Part shown: positions 24,924-55,640 of the stretch, piece by piece
How the letters are laid out: the number at the start of each line of letters is the position of its first letter
Position numbering within the stretch: the first letter of the stretch is position 1
Assembly: GCA_028583405.1 (NCBI GenBank)
Contig: CM053253.1
Span: 4,149,208 to 4,213,207 of the forward strand
Direction: 5' to 3'
Origin: Pogonophryne albipinna
Lineage: Eukaryota; Chordata; Actinopteri; Perciformes; Artedidraconidae
DNA: 64,000 nt
The notes under the pieces: model-generated
The model's input: only the letters and a program-made list of their open reading frames with translations
Told to the model about the DNA's origin: nothing
The model's database searches: none
Made by a program: the position numbers and the translations under genes

Positions 24924-25162
24924 GAGTACAATGTTGGTTTTGTTCTGTGGGAAAACTGATGAGGGAAGGAGTGAGTGGAGAAGTGGGGGGAGGTAAAGGG
25001 GGATACTGTTACCATGACAACGAGCATGGGGTCCCCGATGGAGCGCTACGTTGACTCTCACTGGGAGTGAACACACACACACACTGGAGGGACCACCTTG
25101 TACTGCAGACAGGAAACACTGAGGCCTTCTTCTTTGTTGATTGGTATAAAAGTAGTCCTACA

Positions 25163-25289
<127 letters not shown>

Positions 25290-26343
25290 CCTTACTTCAC
25301 ACTGTGAAAGAAAAGTTTTACCCACTTGTTGACAAGTAGCACAGAGGAGGAAGAGGAGGGAGGGACTAAGGATGGAGAAAGGATGGATGAAGTTTTTATC
25401 AGTGCGGTCACGTTAGAGCCCGATGACCAGCTTCTATTTTCTCCTCCTTTCTGGTCTTTTTTTGTCCGTCTGCTTTTCAATCTCTGAGAAAGTTGAGCTC
25501 CACTTGCTTTTTTTATACTCTCCTCTGAACTGTCAATTAGCCACCATTAAGAAAAGAAAAAGGAAACCCTCTGAATGATTAGAGCAGTCGCTGGGATGTG
25601 ACATAACCTTCCTCTGGTGGCCATGTCCAGGCCGGCAGCCACAAAGGTCCTCATTGATGTTGTTTTTAAATTCATTAAGTAATTCAATATTATTCATACA
25701 GTCAAGGCACTAGAAAACAAAGTAAGTTAAAGCAGGATGGCAGAAAATCAAGTTGTGCCCTCCCGTGATTTATCCAATTACATCCATACAAGACCTCAAA
25801 TGTTTTTGTGAAATACCAACAAACTTTATGATAAATAACTTTCAAAATGTATGAAAAAAAAATGAAAAAGAACATTTCAATTCTTAAATGACGAAGTCAG
25901 ATATCAATAACTACATAAAATAATACGACAATGCCAGAATTAAAAGGTAAAAAGGAAAGAAATGCTGAACAAGGGACTAATAACAATACTATATTATAAT
26001 TTGTTTTATTTACTTGAGAGATGAGGAAGAAGGAGAAGAGATATGATGAAGAACATGATGCATTGCTGCAGATTAAACTAGCCAACAGTAAATAAAGGAT
26101 TTAAACACAGCAGTGAAATGAATCATACACATTAATAAAGCAGTAATTGATATTGATCCAAGGACATCAGTTATAGCAGATAGATCTGACAGGGACCAAC
26201 CAGTGAACAGAATCATGAGAGGTCCTGTAGAAAATGGGAACCAGGACATCCTTCAGTCCGACTGTATTTCATCAAACAGCTGAACTGCTGAGCTCAGCAA
26301 ATTGAGAGATGAGACAAATTAGTGAACCGGAACCCAACGCTGA

Positions 26344-26504
<161 letters not shown>

Positions 26505-26697
26505 TTGCCCCCTGCTGTCTCATCAGTAACATTGCCGCTCTAAAAACAGCTGACACTTTATTGTTGTATTAGTTGGATGGAAAAAGCTGCAAAACCAAAA
26601 TAAATGCAACTCATGCTGTAACCATGAGCCGCAGTTATATCGTTATGTGTTGAATGCATGTCAAATTGTATAAAGTCTATGTTTCCTGTATGACCTG

Positions 26698-28251
26698 CAG
26701 AGGTGGCAAAAGTACACACTCTCTTTACTTAAATAGAAGTACAGATACTTGTGTAAAAAAATTACTTTGGTAAAAGTCTCTGAAATGTACTCAAAGTAAA
26801 AAGTAACTTTAAACTGGCTGTTTTTGTGCAAAGCTCACTGAACCTTACATCATATTAATATAATATAAATATAAGTGAAAAGGAGCTTCATTTCAACTTT
26901 TATTACTGCCATTCTGAATGTGTTCAGTGTGAACAACAAAAACAAAGTACCTGTATTTGCTGTCGCCAACATTGTAGATGGGTTACTTTGCCTTAAAGTG
27001 GACCTATCATGCTATATTTGAAATATATATTGTAGGGCCATACCTATATAAAACATGTCTGCGAAGTTTTTTTTTCAAAATACCAAACAGATCCTGCATT
27101 TTAGCCATGCCTCATTTCGCTCTATTTGCTCTTTTCCAGCCCTGTTTTTGCAAGGGCTGATTCTGAGAGAAGTCTTCTTCGCTGCTTTTGTGGCAGACTA
27201 CAGCGCCACTTACAGGCCTGGCATATGTACTACAGCGTCTCAATGGCCGTGGCTGTCTCCTCCTGATAGGTGGAGATTTGCCCATATAGGCGGAGCTCCT
27301 TGTTTCTGATGTCAGAGATATTTCAAATCTGTATCAGATCCGTTGCAGCCCTGTTTTTAGAGATTTGGATATGGAGGAAAAGAGAGAGGGTTGTGTTTTC
27401 TGACACTTGGTGAGTTCCCTGACACACCGGGGACACATATTCATGAATAAAAGACGTACACAAATGCATTTTGCATGATAGGTCCCCTTTAATATAGGCC
27501 GAATGTATTTATTTGTTATTTAAACAGATGAAAACATTGAGACACGATCTCATTTACAATGCTGACCTGGCCAAGAAGGCAGCAACGTTACACATTCTTA
27601 CACAAAGCACAGACATAAAATACAGAGAACACAACTCAGTAAACAAAAAACGAAAAGCAGTCACTACATTGTGCACAACAAATCAAACTAAAATGATTAT
27701 AGTGCATTCGCCACGAATCATTTGTTGCGCCCACAACTTCAAACATCTCCCTGAAGTTAGGCCATGGCTGATGTCTTGCTGGAGGTCTGATGAATCGCCT
27801 CCTCGATGTTATCTTCATTTTCAGTCCTGCCGCGGACTGTAAGCGTTACTCATGGACATTATGCCGTTAGACCTTTCTCCCTTAACGTCTCTGCCTAGAT
27901 GTTTCCTCATACGTCTTTTACGTTGTTTTCGTCTGTCGTGCATGATCTGCACACCATGGCTCGTCGTCTCTACGTGTTATTGCCACATCCATTTAGTTTT
28001 AAATCAGTCTTGATGTCGGGGAAGTGATGCAAAATAAAAATTATTGATAATTCACCTCACATGCATTAAAACGAAAGTAACGAGCATGTTTTGAAAATGT
28101 AAAAGTAGAAAGTACAGGTATTTGTGTTCAGATGTAGGGAGTAAAAGTAAAAAGTCGTCAGAAAAATAAATACTTAAGTAAAGTACAGATACCTGAAAAT
28201 CTACTTAAGTACAGTAACAAACTATTTCTACTTTGTTACTTCCCACCTCTG
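26698..28251. mobile_element. hAT-like element, CAGAGGTGG ends, with nested MITE
   Basis: Begins CAGAGGTGGCAAAAGTAC and ends TTGTTACTTCCCACCTCTG, with AAGTA-rich subterminal sequence typical of fish hAT-like MITEs. No matching 8-bp target duplication was seen. A family 4 MITE (26993-27492) sits inside. No transposase is seen. Confidence 0.7.
26993..27492. mobile_element. TTAA-ended MITE, family 4 (nested copy)
   Basis: 500 bp, TTAAAGTGGACCTATCATGC to GCATGATAGGTCCCCTTTAA; the same family as 61059-61793. It lies within the hAT-like element, so it inserted later. Confidence 0.85.
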
Positions 28252-28254
28252 TCT

Positions 28255-31200
28255 GTATCTAACAAAGCTATTTACACCTGGGTGTCTGACTTAATAATAT
28301 AAGTTTTAGTCATTTACTGTAACTTTATCAGTGAAATGACACACATTTGGGAACTAAATACAAGCAGTGACCCCATGGAGCCAGAGAACTTAACATTTTT
28401 AATTTAAAAACACTAAAATACTATAAAAAGATGGACATTGGATGATCTATCCTTTTGGTCTTTTTCATTCTGCCAACAGGTTTTTGTCATTTTCTTTGTT
28501 GTATTTGATGTTGACCTATAAGGCTTATTAAAGAAAGACGGTAACCCTTTCTCCTCCATGTATTAATGATAATATTGTTAGAACAATAAAATAACTATAT
28601 ATACATACACTGATATACATTTAATACATAGAATAATTCAAAAAGAAAGATAAGGATTGTTGTTTCTCCATATTATTTAATTAGTATCATACACAAGCAT
28701 GTTTCTATTAAAACACATCATATCAACTGAATCAAACAATAGTGTACAAACAGTTCAAAGTGACGGCCGTCTGCACATGTTCCTCTGCACGTACAAACCT
28801 TCACTAAAGAACAAATCTACAGGACAGGCAACGACACGAGAGAAATCCAGTCAGAAAAACAGATTCGTGTTTTCTTTATTTGTTATCGGGCTGGTGAGCC
28901 TAGATTTTTACAAATAGTAATTTGTAGTACTACAAGTCTTAGTAATTATAAGTGGAGAAGTATTTAAGAAGATTCTCTCAAAAGTTAATTGGTGGTGATT
29001 TCTTCTGGATTTGTTCACATGCCAACTTCTTCAAAACAACTCCAACAGTTGATAAAGAGTTAACCGTACAGGATGCTCATTAAACATTTTAGATCCTGTA
29101 CGGTGTCTGTTTGCACGTGCAGAATCACAAGACGTTACTAGAGTATTTGCCATAAAAAGATCACGTGAAACTTTACAATGGCCTGAATTCAGTGTAAGAA
29201 AAGTAAGGTAAGCACAAGCAGTCATTACGTGATCCTTCTCAGACACTATAAGCATGTGGAATCAAATATAAGCACATGTCGATACGTCTGTTTATTGCAC
29301 TTTGTTTTAGTACATCTCATGTTGTGTGCTGACATGACTTTTCTGCAGTTTAACACTCAGGTTGATTCACTGGATTACGGCCTTTATTTTGATGAAATTG
29401 CACCAAAATAACCATTTATTTCATCAGGTCCCACAAATATACAATCCCTGCCCTCAGCATGCAAAACAGAAGAGCCAATCAGAACAGAGCTGCTCGACCT
29501 GATCAAGAAGTACAGGAAATATCGACAGCGGTCATCTGCAGGCGTTGCTCTGACGTTATACGACATGCTGGTAAACTCCTTAAAGTGGCTCAGTTTACCA
29601 GCAAACCAAAAACAACACATTTAAACTTCAGGTCTAGTCTGTCCGTCAATGCGTTTTGGGTATAAATTAAGAAATTAAGGCTTTTTTGACTCCACAGACG
29701 TTTTTAGTGTTAACGGGATTTCTTAAAACCAAGTGCTCGTCCAATCAATGAACGGAACTTATTTCCAACCTTCTAATTACGGGGCTGCTTCCATTGGTCA
29801 AAGTCAATATGTTTGAACACACATGGACAGATCGAAATACTCGGGACTGTGAGAAACAGTATTTCGATCTTTCTGTGTGGACAAACATATTTTGAGATTG
29901 ACAATAAAGTTGACTTTGGTTTGTGCGACTTCCCGAAAGTAGTCGTTTTCACTTTTGGAAATCAAACAGGGTTATTTGATCCAATTGATGTGCTGTGTGC
30001 TTTTTGTTGTTTCCTGCCTACTCCTATTTCCTATAATGGTTTCAGGAAGTAAAGAAATAAGAAGCTTTTCACTGTCGAGCTGAAGATGCTAACTATGTAG
30101 CAGCTTTAGCATCGCTGCTGCGTTTGGCTCTGCTGTAGAAACCAATCTTTCAATAAGGACTTAGTCAAAGCATTGCAGTGAGTTTGATCTGATGTTGTTC
30201 GGGGTTGAATTAGAATATTTGGGGGTGTGATCTCGAGGATTTGGGGGTTTAAGGATGTTTCGGTTCGATCTAGCATATTGTTGGGAGTTCTATTTAACGT
30301 TCATGGTTCTTTTTTTCAGCGAGTCCTTGGTAGCTTGTTCTCGCTTTAATAGGAGTTGGATATTGCATTTTTTGGGAGTTTGAATCTTCTATAGCAGTCG
30401 CAATTTGTAGTTTTTAGTCATTTTCAAGGACATGTGCAGCTACAAAGAACTTGTGATGGGGTTTAAAGAGACCAAACAACTTATCAGATAAGTATTAAAC
30501 AGATTTATCGATATCAAAAATGATCTTAACAAGCAGCCTTAGCAACCTTGATAAAAACCGGCAGAGGTAGAACATTTCTAAACTAGACATTTGGAGCGTT
30601 CTTGTCTAAATATGGACTTTGAATTTGGAGAGTACTTAGCCAACATGAAGCCACACTGACCTTGTTTGAACCGACAGTGTAAAGTGTAACCCCCACATAC
30701 ACCGACAGTTAGACCACTCTTAAATGAAACAACCCTAGTACAGAAGAACATACAGATAGGTAATGTGCTTCCTTTTCCCGTTTGTTCTGCAGTCTGATTG
30801 GCTGCTGTCAGGACCAGGAAGTGTCAGTACTTCACATAGATGTTACAAATGAATCAAACAGGAACATAAGTACTGCGAGAATAGCGTGGCAATGTAAGCA
30901 AAATGTTAATGAAGATCTTTGTATGAATGTAAGTGCTAACGTTTTGACTTTGGATGAAAGCCTTTTGATCTGGTTTTCATCGGTACTTCTCGTAAAACCT
31001 CCTTCTTATTCGATAACTATATTTTGGACATAAAGCTGTATAAACGTACTTTTGAATACTTGCTTTTGCTAAAGTCGATACCGTTTGAATAAAATGGATT
31101 ACTTAACTGTCTAGCTAAAGGCTTGAATGCTTAAAAATGCTGCCCTTCACACCAAAGAAAACCCCACAATGCTTTGCTTCCACCATTAGCTGTGGTAGAC

Positions 31201-33750
31201 TTAGACCAGCTGAATAAATGGATTCAATTAGGTTTTCTTGTGCAGCATCATTCAGTTTCACCACAGTCCAAATCCTGCCCTTAAACCACATTCCTTGCTT
31301 ATTGTGTTTATCATAAACACAACAATTCAGTAACAAAAGTTTATTTGAAAGCCAATGGCTGCCCAGGTCTTTCTTTTTGGAATTCATAAATGTGAAAATG
31401 ACCTAAGAAATAGCCATTAAATAGTCTTAGAAAAAAGCTAAATCCAGGATATCATTTTAATATAATTGCAACGTCAAGGTCGCCATTTCATTTTTTCACT
31501 TTAATTTGGACATTTTCTGCCAGTTTTACAATCAATTCCACTCAATATGACAGGTAGTACACTGAAAAGTACCAATTTGTTTTTATTGTGATGGCAATTT
31601 TTCATTTTCAACAATATAATTATAATTTAATTATGATATTTAAAGTCATTACTACACAACCTGCAAAGAAATGCATTATAAATCATTAATGTTGGCAGCC
31701 AAAGACTTCCATGTAATGTTTTCTGTGGTTATTTAAAGGACAGGACGAGGACATGTTCTGTTAAATATTATGAAGTCAGATGAATATCGTCTGTTGAGAT
31801 CATCACGATATTTCGATTTTCTCCTGGTGCCATGAGCGATGGAAATGTGACCGAGGAAAATAATGGGATAAACACTTTTAAATAAATCGATTTTAAAATA
31901 AACATTTAATATGTGGGAGTTATAACGCTTAATTAATTACATCGCTCCATTTAATCCGACATGATGTGTGTACGTTGCATTTGATCACATGACACCCCAG
32001 GTCCAATCAGCAGACGTCTCAGAGCAGAAAACACTGACTTGTGAAGTCAAAAAAAAAACAATACAAAATAATAACAATATAAAACAATAAGAAATAAAAA
32101 GCTTATTACAGAGATATGAACAGAAACAAAACAAAATTTCTCCTTCTCCTGTTAGAGTACCACTTCCTTCATTTCTGGACAGACCAGGTTATGTCACAAT
32201 AAGAAGATTATTAACATTATTCTCATTATTAATATCTTACAAAACTGAAATCAACAGTGCAATAAAAAGATTTTTAATCCCTCGCTCTGCGGGAGAGCAA
32301 GAGTGGCGGTGAAAGGGGCGGGACTTGGCGGCAAGGAAAGGAGGTAACATCCAAAAGGAAGGAAGGAAGGATAGAGGGAACACGGAGGAGGACAAGCAGT
32401 TTACAACAGGCGAGAGGAAGAGGGGCTTCTCAGGATTATATAAATGTGAAATAATGGAGGTGTGGATGGATGGATGTGGAGGTAGAGAGGAAGGAGGAAA
32501 GGAGGCAAGGAAATCAACAGAGGAGGGAGGAAATGATGAAGGCAGATGTGTGGTTACTGTTAATAAAGGTGGGGGAGGGGATGGAGAGGAGGCTCATGGG
32601 AGAAGTGGAGGAAGATCCACACAACAGGCTCCAGCTAATAATGCTAATGTGAGTATGTAAGCAAGTGCCCTTTTTAACAGCTTATGAGTAAAAGTCAAAA
32701 TGGCCGATGTTTATATACCAAGATGTTTCTTTAGGATCCAAACCAATTTATAAATACATGTTTTATCACGGAGGCTGTTGTGGAGATCTGTTCAGATGCA
32801 CTCATACCACGTTTTAGTTTGCTAGTGTTAAACAGTAAAAGTAATTTCACCCAATTCTGTGGATTCTTGTTGTTGTTGTTTTTGGCTAATCTACAGACCT
32901 TACTGTCGACTGTTTTGATTTTTCAGGGAGTATATTCTAGCGGAGGAATATTCCCTATTACTAAGGTTTGTGTTCTGTAATTTGGGTGAAATGACACTTA
33001 TACTATTGTATAAATAAAGACGTATATATATATATGTTGTATTAGATTTAAAACACCTTTGCGAAGAAGCAACAGTGACTAGGGTTGAATGTCAGAAATC
33101 ACAATATTTTTTGAGAGTTTTCGCCTCCAAAAAAATAACCTGCTGGTATTTGAATGTGCTTTAGTACAGAGGACTATTGTTTGTTGAAGGAAATGAGCTT
33201 ATCAAGTCATTAGTGCTTCAAATTAACTGTCAAAGCACAGAGGCAGCATGTCACGAGTTTCCCCTCTGAGACTCTGTATGAGCATTTTCCACCTTTAGGA
33301 TATCAAACTTTTTGACGGAAAGTTGTCCTTCTATCACATGATTTGATAATGATAAAGAAAAATATCAGATTATTAGGATGAAGATATACAATTCTAATTA
33401 ATTACGATGAGTTCTGGGAGAGTTGTGTTCAAAATCGCATTTCATTTATGGCGATAAATCCCAGAACATTGTACGGTAATTAATGATTTTAAACCCTGAC
33501 ATGATTAGGTTTGATTAAACCAGAAGACAGGTGATCCGGTTTCTGACACGATCTACCTGCTTCTGAGTTATATATTATATTCAATACTTTAATAAAAAAA
33601 ACTAAAATGAGGCATCAGTGCATCCATAAGAGTATCGAGGGGTGAGGAGGTATAAATACAATGATGGATGGGGGGGTTAGGGCGGTTTGATCAAAGAGCA
33701 AGTGTGTGTGTGTGTGTTAGGACAGGTGGGCATGGCCTGTTCTGTTGGGG
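28255..33750. other. Intergenic DNA between gpr37l1 and arl8a; may hold the arl8a 3' UTR
   Basis: About 5.5 kb without a recognisable gene. 32320-32640 is strongly purine-rich (GGAAGG, GGAGGA) on the plus strand and may lie in the arl8a 3' UTR or just beyond it; its 111-codon open frame looks compositional. A small hairpin lies at 29829-29870. Confidence 0.5.
29829..29870. repeat. 13-bp inverted repeat with 16-base loop
   Basis: AGATCGAAATACT and AGTATTTCGATCT are exact complements; partial pairing (ACACA/TGTGT) continues beyond. Confidence 0.8.
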
Positions 33751-33764
33751 GGGCGTGTGTGTTC

Positions 33765-43023
<9,259 letters not shown>

Positions 43024-43384
43024 CTTTGTAATCGTCTGATGCTAATGCTAGCTGCTGTTGCTAAGGCTAGGTTGCTATGCTAGACTGCTATGCTAACGCC
43101 CCAACTGTCTTTTTTCTTGGGGACGCTGACAGTTGCTGTGACAACCACCGACGGTTACAGCAGAACGGAGGACACCGACAGGCTCTGTGTGAACCGGGTA
43201 TGATGTTTAAAGAGTCGGTGTTTTTAGGCTCTAATGTCCGCTGTGTGTTTTCGGCTTTCTGTGATGTTTACTAGCTACGCCTTGTCCTACCAGCCGCGTC
43301 AAGTCAGATGTTAAATGTAATATCACATCCGGTATACCCTTTCACAATAACACAAGTACCCTGTCAGTCAAAAAAGGTTAAAAC

Positions 43385-44168
43385 CAGAGGTGAAGGAAGT
43401 ACTCAGATTTGTTGTGGTCTTAATTAAAGTACAAGTACTAGAGTGTAGGAATACTCTGTTACAAGTAAAATTGCTGCATTCATAGGTTAATCAAGTAAAA
43501 GTAGAAAAAGTATTCTCATCAAAATATAGTTAAAGTACCAAAAGTAAAAGTAGCCAATGTGCAGATTGGTCCATTTCAGAATAATATATATGATATGTTT
43601 TATGATGATTGATCATTAAAGTGTTCTCAAAGCTGGTAAAGGTGCAGCTAGTTTGAATGACTTTGTATACTGCATGTAGCTTGTGAATTTACTCCAGGTG
43701 GAACTAAAGTCTGATTTAAGACTTGACTATATTTCACATCATTAATCCACATCTGTAAAGTAACTAAAGGTATTGAATAAATGTAGTGGAGTAGAAGTAC
43801 ACCATGTACCTCTGAATTGACTCCACTTCGAGCAATACAATTACTAACAAAGCACTTATATACTAACAAAGCACTGGCTTATCTAAAGCCAGTTGAGTAA
43901 CACTTGAAATGGTTTGGCTCTATGAAACCTGATGTACTTATAACTGTATATGATTCTGTTTTCTTCTAGTTTGTATCTTCTTGGTCGAACGCACTTATTG
44001 TAAGTCGTTTTGGATAAAAGCGTCAGCTAAATGCAATGTAATGTAATTGTAGTGGAGTAGAAGTACAAAGTAGCATACAATGGAAATACTCAAGTCAAGT
44101 ACTAGTGTCTCTAAATTGTAATTAAGTACAGTACTTGAGTAAATGTACTTAGTTACTTTACCCCTCTG
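43385..44168. mobile_element. hAT-like non-autonomous element with perfect 8-bp target duplication
   Basis: Starts CAGAGGTGAAGGAAGTAC and ends TTACTTTACCCCTCTG. GTTAAAAC occurs directly on both sides (43377-43384 and 44169-44176), the 8-bp duplication expected of hAT. It contains a SINE/LINE-type tail (GTAAGTCGTTTTGGATAAAA) near 44000. Lies between arl8a and ptpn7. Confidence 0.85.
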
Positions 44169-44629
44169 GTTAAAACAAACATGTTTATATAAAAAGTGAA
44201 TCTGCTGTGAATTTGAACACAAACAGCGTTTATCATCTTACATTTTCTTATTAGTTATTTGTATTTTATTTGAAGAACTCCTGCACATCCCTGTCAGTGT
44301 TAATGTTTCTTGATTTTTGCTGTAGCCTTTTTGCTTTAATTAATTAATTAATTTGTTGTTCTATTCACTATGTAGATTGTTCTTATACACCATGGTACAT
44401 TCCATCTACGGAAACCTACTTAATAATAAACCTGATGCACCCGATTCTGTTGATACAGCATAGATGTATTATTAGAACATGCTTCATGCTGCAGGTTGAG
44501 TCTGCTTCCTGTTTGGGTGGGGTTGATAGAGGAAGAAGAGGAGAGTAGGAAAAGAGGAGACGGGTAGAGGTAGATGCTCTGGTGAGTGAAACACTGCTCT
44601 CTGCTGTAGAGACAGGGTACTTACAATCA

Positions 44630-44762
44630 TTTACCTCTGAGTTGTAGTGGAGTAGAAGTACAAAGTAGCACAAAATGTATACTCAATTGAAGTACAAGTA
44701 CCTCAAAATTGTACTTAAGTACAGTGGTTGAGTGAATCTACTTAGTTACTTTACACCACTGT
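44630..44762. mobile_element. 3' fragment of a hAT-like element
   Basis: AAGTACAAGTACCTCAAAAT and TTAGTTACTTTACACCACTG match the right end of the element at 43385-44168. Confidence 0.65.
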
Positions 44763-45510
44763 ACTTGTGTTTTTATAATCAAATGATGTGGACATTGAGT
44801 CAGGTTACTATCGTGGCTATGGAAGTGCTTTTTGACCTATACAATCCCAACATCTAATCATGTAACATCGTGTTTATGATTAAAATAAAAACGTAATTAC
44901 TGTATACATAACATTTTTGGGTAATTTATTTTAATTACTTAAGTTTACAAAGCCACACAGGATACACTGCAGTATACAGTACCAACAGAAAACCGTACAA
45001 AAAAGTGAGATACGATGAAGGTCAAATGAACTATTCAAAGCAAATACATAGTGGATAGCAGACACATGCTGAAGAAACATTAACTGTACAATAGATTATA
45101 AACAATTAAAAAACATTTATCAAATATATAAATACAACGAAGAAGAAAAAAGGGATAAAAATAGGACATCACATAAATACAAGTCTATCAAAATGTGTGT
45201 TGAGAAGCGATTCAAAGCTTGCCCGTATTCGAGTCCTGAACGTGACCCTTTGTTTAACGTTATCCTGTCTTTCTGTCCTGTCCATCTAACAAATGGCCAA
45301 ATTAGAATTAAAAGATCAATACTTATTTTGCATTCATTATCCCATATGTTCACACTTTCTCTCCCAACGCAGAAATTAATAATATTCATTTGCGAAATTG
45401 GGACACAGTAAACACGAAATATTTTATCTTTCTTTAAATGCTCAATACATATCAGCGACAACATCGTTAATATACATTCTTTTAGCCAGGGTAATCCTGT
45501 AGTGAAAACC

Positions 45511-45516
45511 TTTATT
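45511..45516 (-). terminator. ptpn7: Candidate ptpn7 polyadenylation signal
   Basis: TTTATT on the plus strand, AATAAA for the gene, about 220 bp past the inferred stop. Other AATAAA copies further on cannot be excluded. Confidence 0.35.
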
Positions 45517-45736
45517 GGGACAGTGAACATGAACACCTGGGTTCTCGTAGCCTCTGCTGCACAAAACATCCCACAAACCAACATGTTGGGGTTCCTGTTG
45601 GTTCTTGGTTCCCCAAAGTCTCTACCTGTCTTTGAGTTTTGTTGCTGGCTCAACAAGTTCTCTTGTTTCCATATGTATGGTGCTGGTTACATGACTTGTA
45701 GCGCTAACTGCTGGTTGTGTGGTGTCTTGGATTTCT

Positions 45737-53082
<7,346 letters not shown>

Positions 53083-53086
53083 TCTG

Positions 53087-53088
<2 letters not shown>

Positions 53089-53171
<83 letters not shown>
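53089..53171. repeat. (TG)n microsatellite at the ptpn7 5' end
   Basis: About 40 units; on the gene's strand (CA)n directly before a ctacag one base from the start codon. Confidence 0.97.
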
Positions 53172-53173
<2 letters not shown>

Positions 53174-53997
53174 GAGTTGTCCTTAGCTGTCCATCAACAC
53201 ACGCTGTAGGAAAGAGGGACTATGAATGTCAAAACAGTGGAAAAAAATCAGCTTTATCTCAAAAAAGAATAGGAATTATTCAAATCTTCTGAACTGGCTG
53301 AAGTCATCTGATTTGTGCAGAACGTCAAACACTGAAGCTTCTTTAGCTGCAGTTTCTAAAACAAGATGATAACGGTAAAAGAGAAACTTCCCTTTTTAAA
53401 TAAAAAGACAGGATATTCAGCAGCCAAACAGAAACCTGAAAATGACCAATCACTAATCCACCCAGGGAACTCCTCTGTTTTTATTCGGAATTTCTTTCTC
53501 TTTTTTCTCTCAAAACATACAGAGTTTATTCTAGAGTCATAATACTTAAAACAGTCTAAGCTAAAGCTTTTATCAGAAAGATTTAAAACACTGTTAGATC
53601 GCGATTTATATTGTTGAAGTGTGTAAAATATCACAGCTTTGATGAAGAATCAGCTACATGTTGAGTGCCTGTGAAATCACCACCAACCCTGCAGCTCAAT
53701 GGAAATGTTCAGCATGATTTCAGTTTTGGTTTTACAGGATATTTACTGTAGCAGCCTCCCTGACCGAAACAAAAACATTGAATGTACTCACCGTTATGTT
53801 CCAAGTCTCTCTATTTTAAGTCGCACTTCTTTATTTTCTGCACCCGCTTGTGGTTTTTGTTTGTGACAAAACTTCAATACACAAAGTTTGACATGACAAA
53901 ACTATTTGTGCGATGACAAAGCGAAGATCCCGCCACACTGAGAAGATCTACTTCAAAGACTCATCATCGTGAAGACTTGACTTGCCTGAACCCTGAT

Positions 53998-54057
<60 letters not shown>

Positions 54058-54174
54058 TGTGTGTGTGTTTCCACACAAGCTCAGATCTGAACCGTTTCAG
54101 TGTGTCTCCATCAGAAGAGTTTCCTCACAGCAGGAAGTCAGATCACCCACACTGTCTCAACACACACGCACACA

Positions 54175-54213
<39 letters not shown>

Positions 54214-54244
54214 GCGCACGCACACACACACACACACACACACA
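53998..54244. repeat. (TG)n block and (CGCA)n/(CA)n block
   Basis: TG run at 53998-54069; ACGC-type tetramers and CA run at 54161-54244. Confidence 0.94.
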
Positions 54245-54570
54245 GGGGGAGTCAGTATACTGAAGCAAGCGTGTGTTATTGATATGAAACGATAAGAGAT
54301 ATGAGTGTTTTTTTCTCACTCTGATTTCTTGTCTGCTCTTGTTTCGTGTCATCAGTCTAATCACATTTAGACAAGAACAGTCCAAATGTTTCCCAATTTA
54401 CCAAGAAACCTTACCATATTTGAGCTTGGCAAGGTATCCCAGCATGCATTTCACATCAACCATCAGTGATTGTAGAAGATCTGAGAAGGGTTATCATTTT
54501 CTTTCAACACTTGTTATCGCTCGACAAATTAGTTTGAGATTTTTTAAACTGTCAAATGTTTCATTACGTT

Positions 54571-55014
54571 TTAAAGAGGTCATATTGTGCTTATTTTCAG
54601 CTTCATATTAGTATTGTGTTTGTCTACTGGGACATGTCTCCATGCTTTAATGTTCAAAAAGCTCTTTATTTTTCTCATACTGCCTGTGCTGCAGCACCTC
54701 TTTTCACCCTCTGTCTGAAACCAGAGCCCAGTCTGCTCTGATTGGTCAGCTGGCCGGCTCTGTTGTGATTGGTCAACCACTTAGAGATGTCCCGCCACCT
54801 ATCACGTACATTGTGTTAGCACGACGGTTACATAGTGATGCCACTATGTTCCTGAAGTAAACAAAGGAGTCCAATGGAGGCGTTTCAGGCGGGGGGGTTG
54901 GGTTGTGGGAGAGGAGGGAACACAGGGCACAGTGGACATAACCATTGCACAGAAACCATATAACAAACTACAGGAAAGGGAAAAACAACCAAAAACCTAA
55001 TGGGGCCTCTTTAA
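54571..55014. mobile_element. Family 1 MITE, full-length copy with a single terminal unit
   Basis: 444 bp from TTAAAGAGGTCATATTG to CCTAATGGGGCCTCTTTAA; both ends finish in TTAA. The first 58 bp correspond to one diverged minisatellite unit, directly followed by the same body as the arrays at 1-740 and 4199-5687. Terminal-repeat and TTAA target pattern suggest a Kolobok/T2-like or piggyBac-like non-autonomous DNA transposon. Confidence 0.8.
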
Positions 55015-55019
55015 GAACC

Positions 55020-55152
55020 TTTCCATTCCAATACTTTTGTACTTTAACCTAAGTAATATTTTAAATGCAGGATTTTTACTTGTAACAGAGTATTTTTACA
55101 ATTTAGTATCCATATTACTTAAGTATAGGTCTGAATGCTTCCTCCACCACTG
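55020..55152. mobile_element. Fragment of a hAT-like element end
   Basis: AAGTA/TACTT-rich sequence ending GCTTCCTCCACCACTG, the terminal style of the hAT-like elements. It directly follows the family 1 MITE at 54571-55014. Confidence 0.5.
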
Positions 55153-55339
55153 ACAATGATATGTTTGATAATATATTGATCAGGCTTACCGGTTATTTGA
55201 CAGCCATGATGTTCTGTTTTTGAGTAATTCAGCAGGGTGTAAATCTTCCTCTGATACCGGGGCTCCCGCTGACTTTCACCTAACACAACAACAACACTGA
55301 CTTTTCTGAACACATCGTACTAAGTCAGTGACTAACTAA

Positions 55340-55640
55340 CCAACATAACTAACAAAATAAGCAGAGAAAGAGGAAGGAGATAAGTTTCCTCTGCAATAGC
55401 AAGAAGAAACACGTGAAGAAAGAGAGCGAGAAAGTGAAAGTGAAGGAGAGAAAGTCCAAATATGAGGTAAAGGAGAGAGAAGAAACAGCAGGAATAGACA
55501 TGTCCTTTTTTTCTGCCGTTATTCAACGTGTTCAGGTAGAGAGAGAGAGACCTGAGGGGAGAGAGGGATAGAAAATGAGTCAGAGAGAAAGAAAAGATGG
55601 ACGGTTAATGAAAAAGAGAGGAAGAGAGATGCTCCAGGCG
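55340..55640. repeat. Purine-rich GA tract
   Basis: About 300 bp dominated by AGAGA/GAAAG, with no coding frame on either strand. Confidence 0.6.

Noticed and set aside
32325..32660. 111-codon Gly/Glu/Lys/Arg-rich frame
   Set aside because: Explained by a purine-rich tract; no domain, splice context or codon bias.
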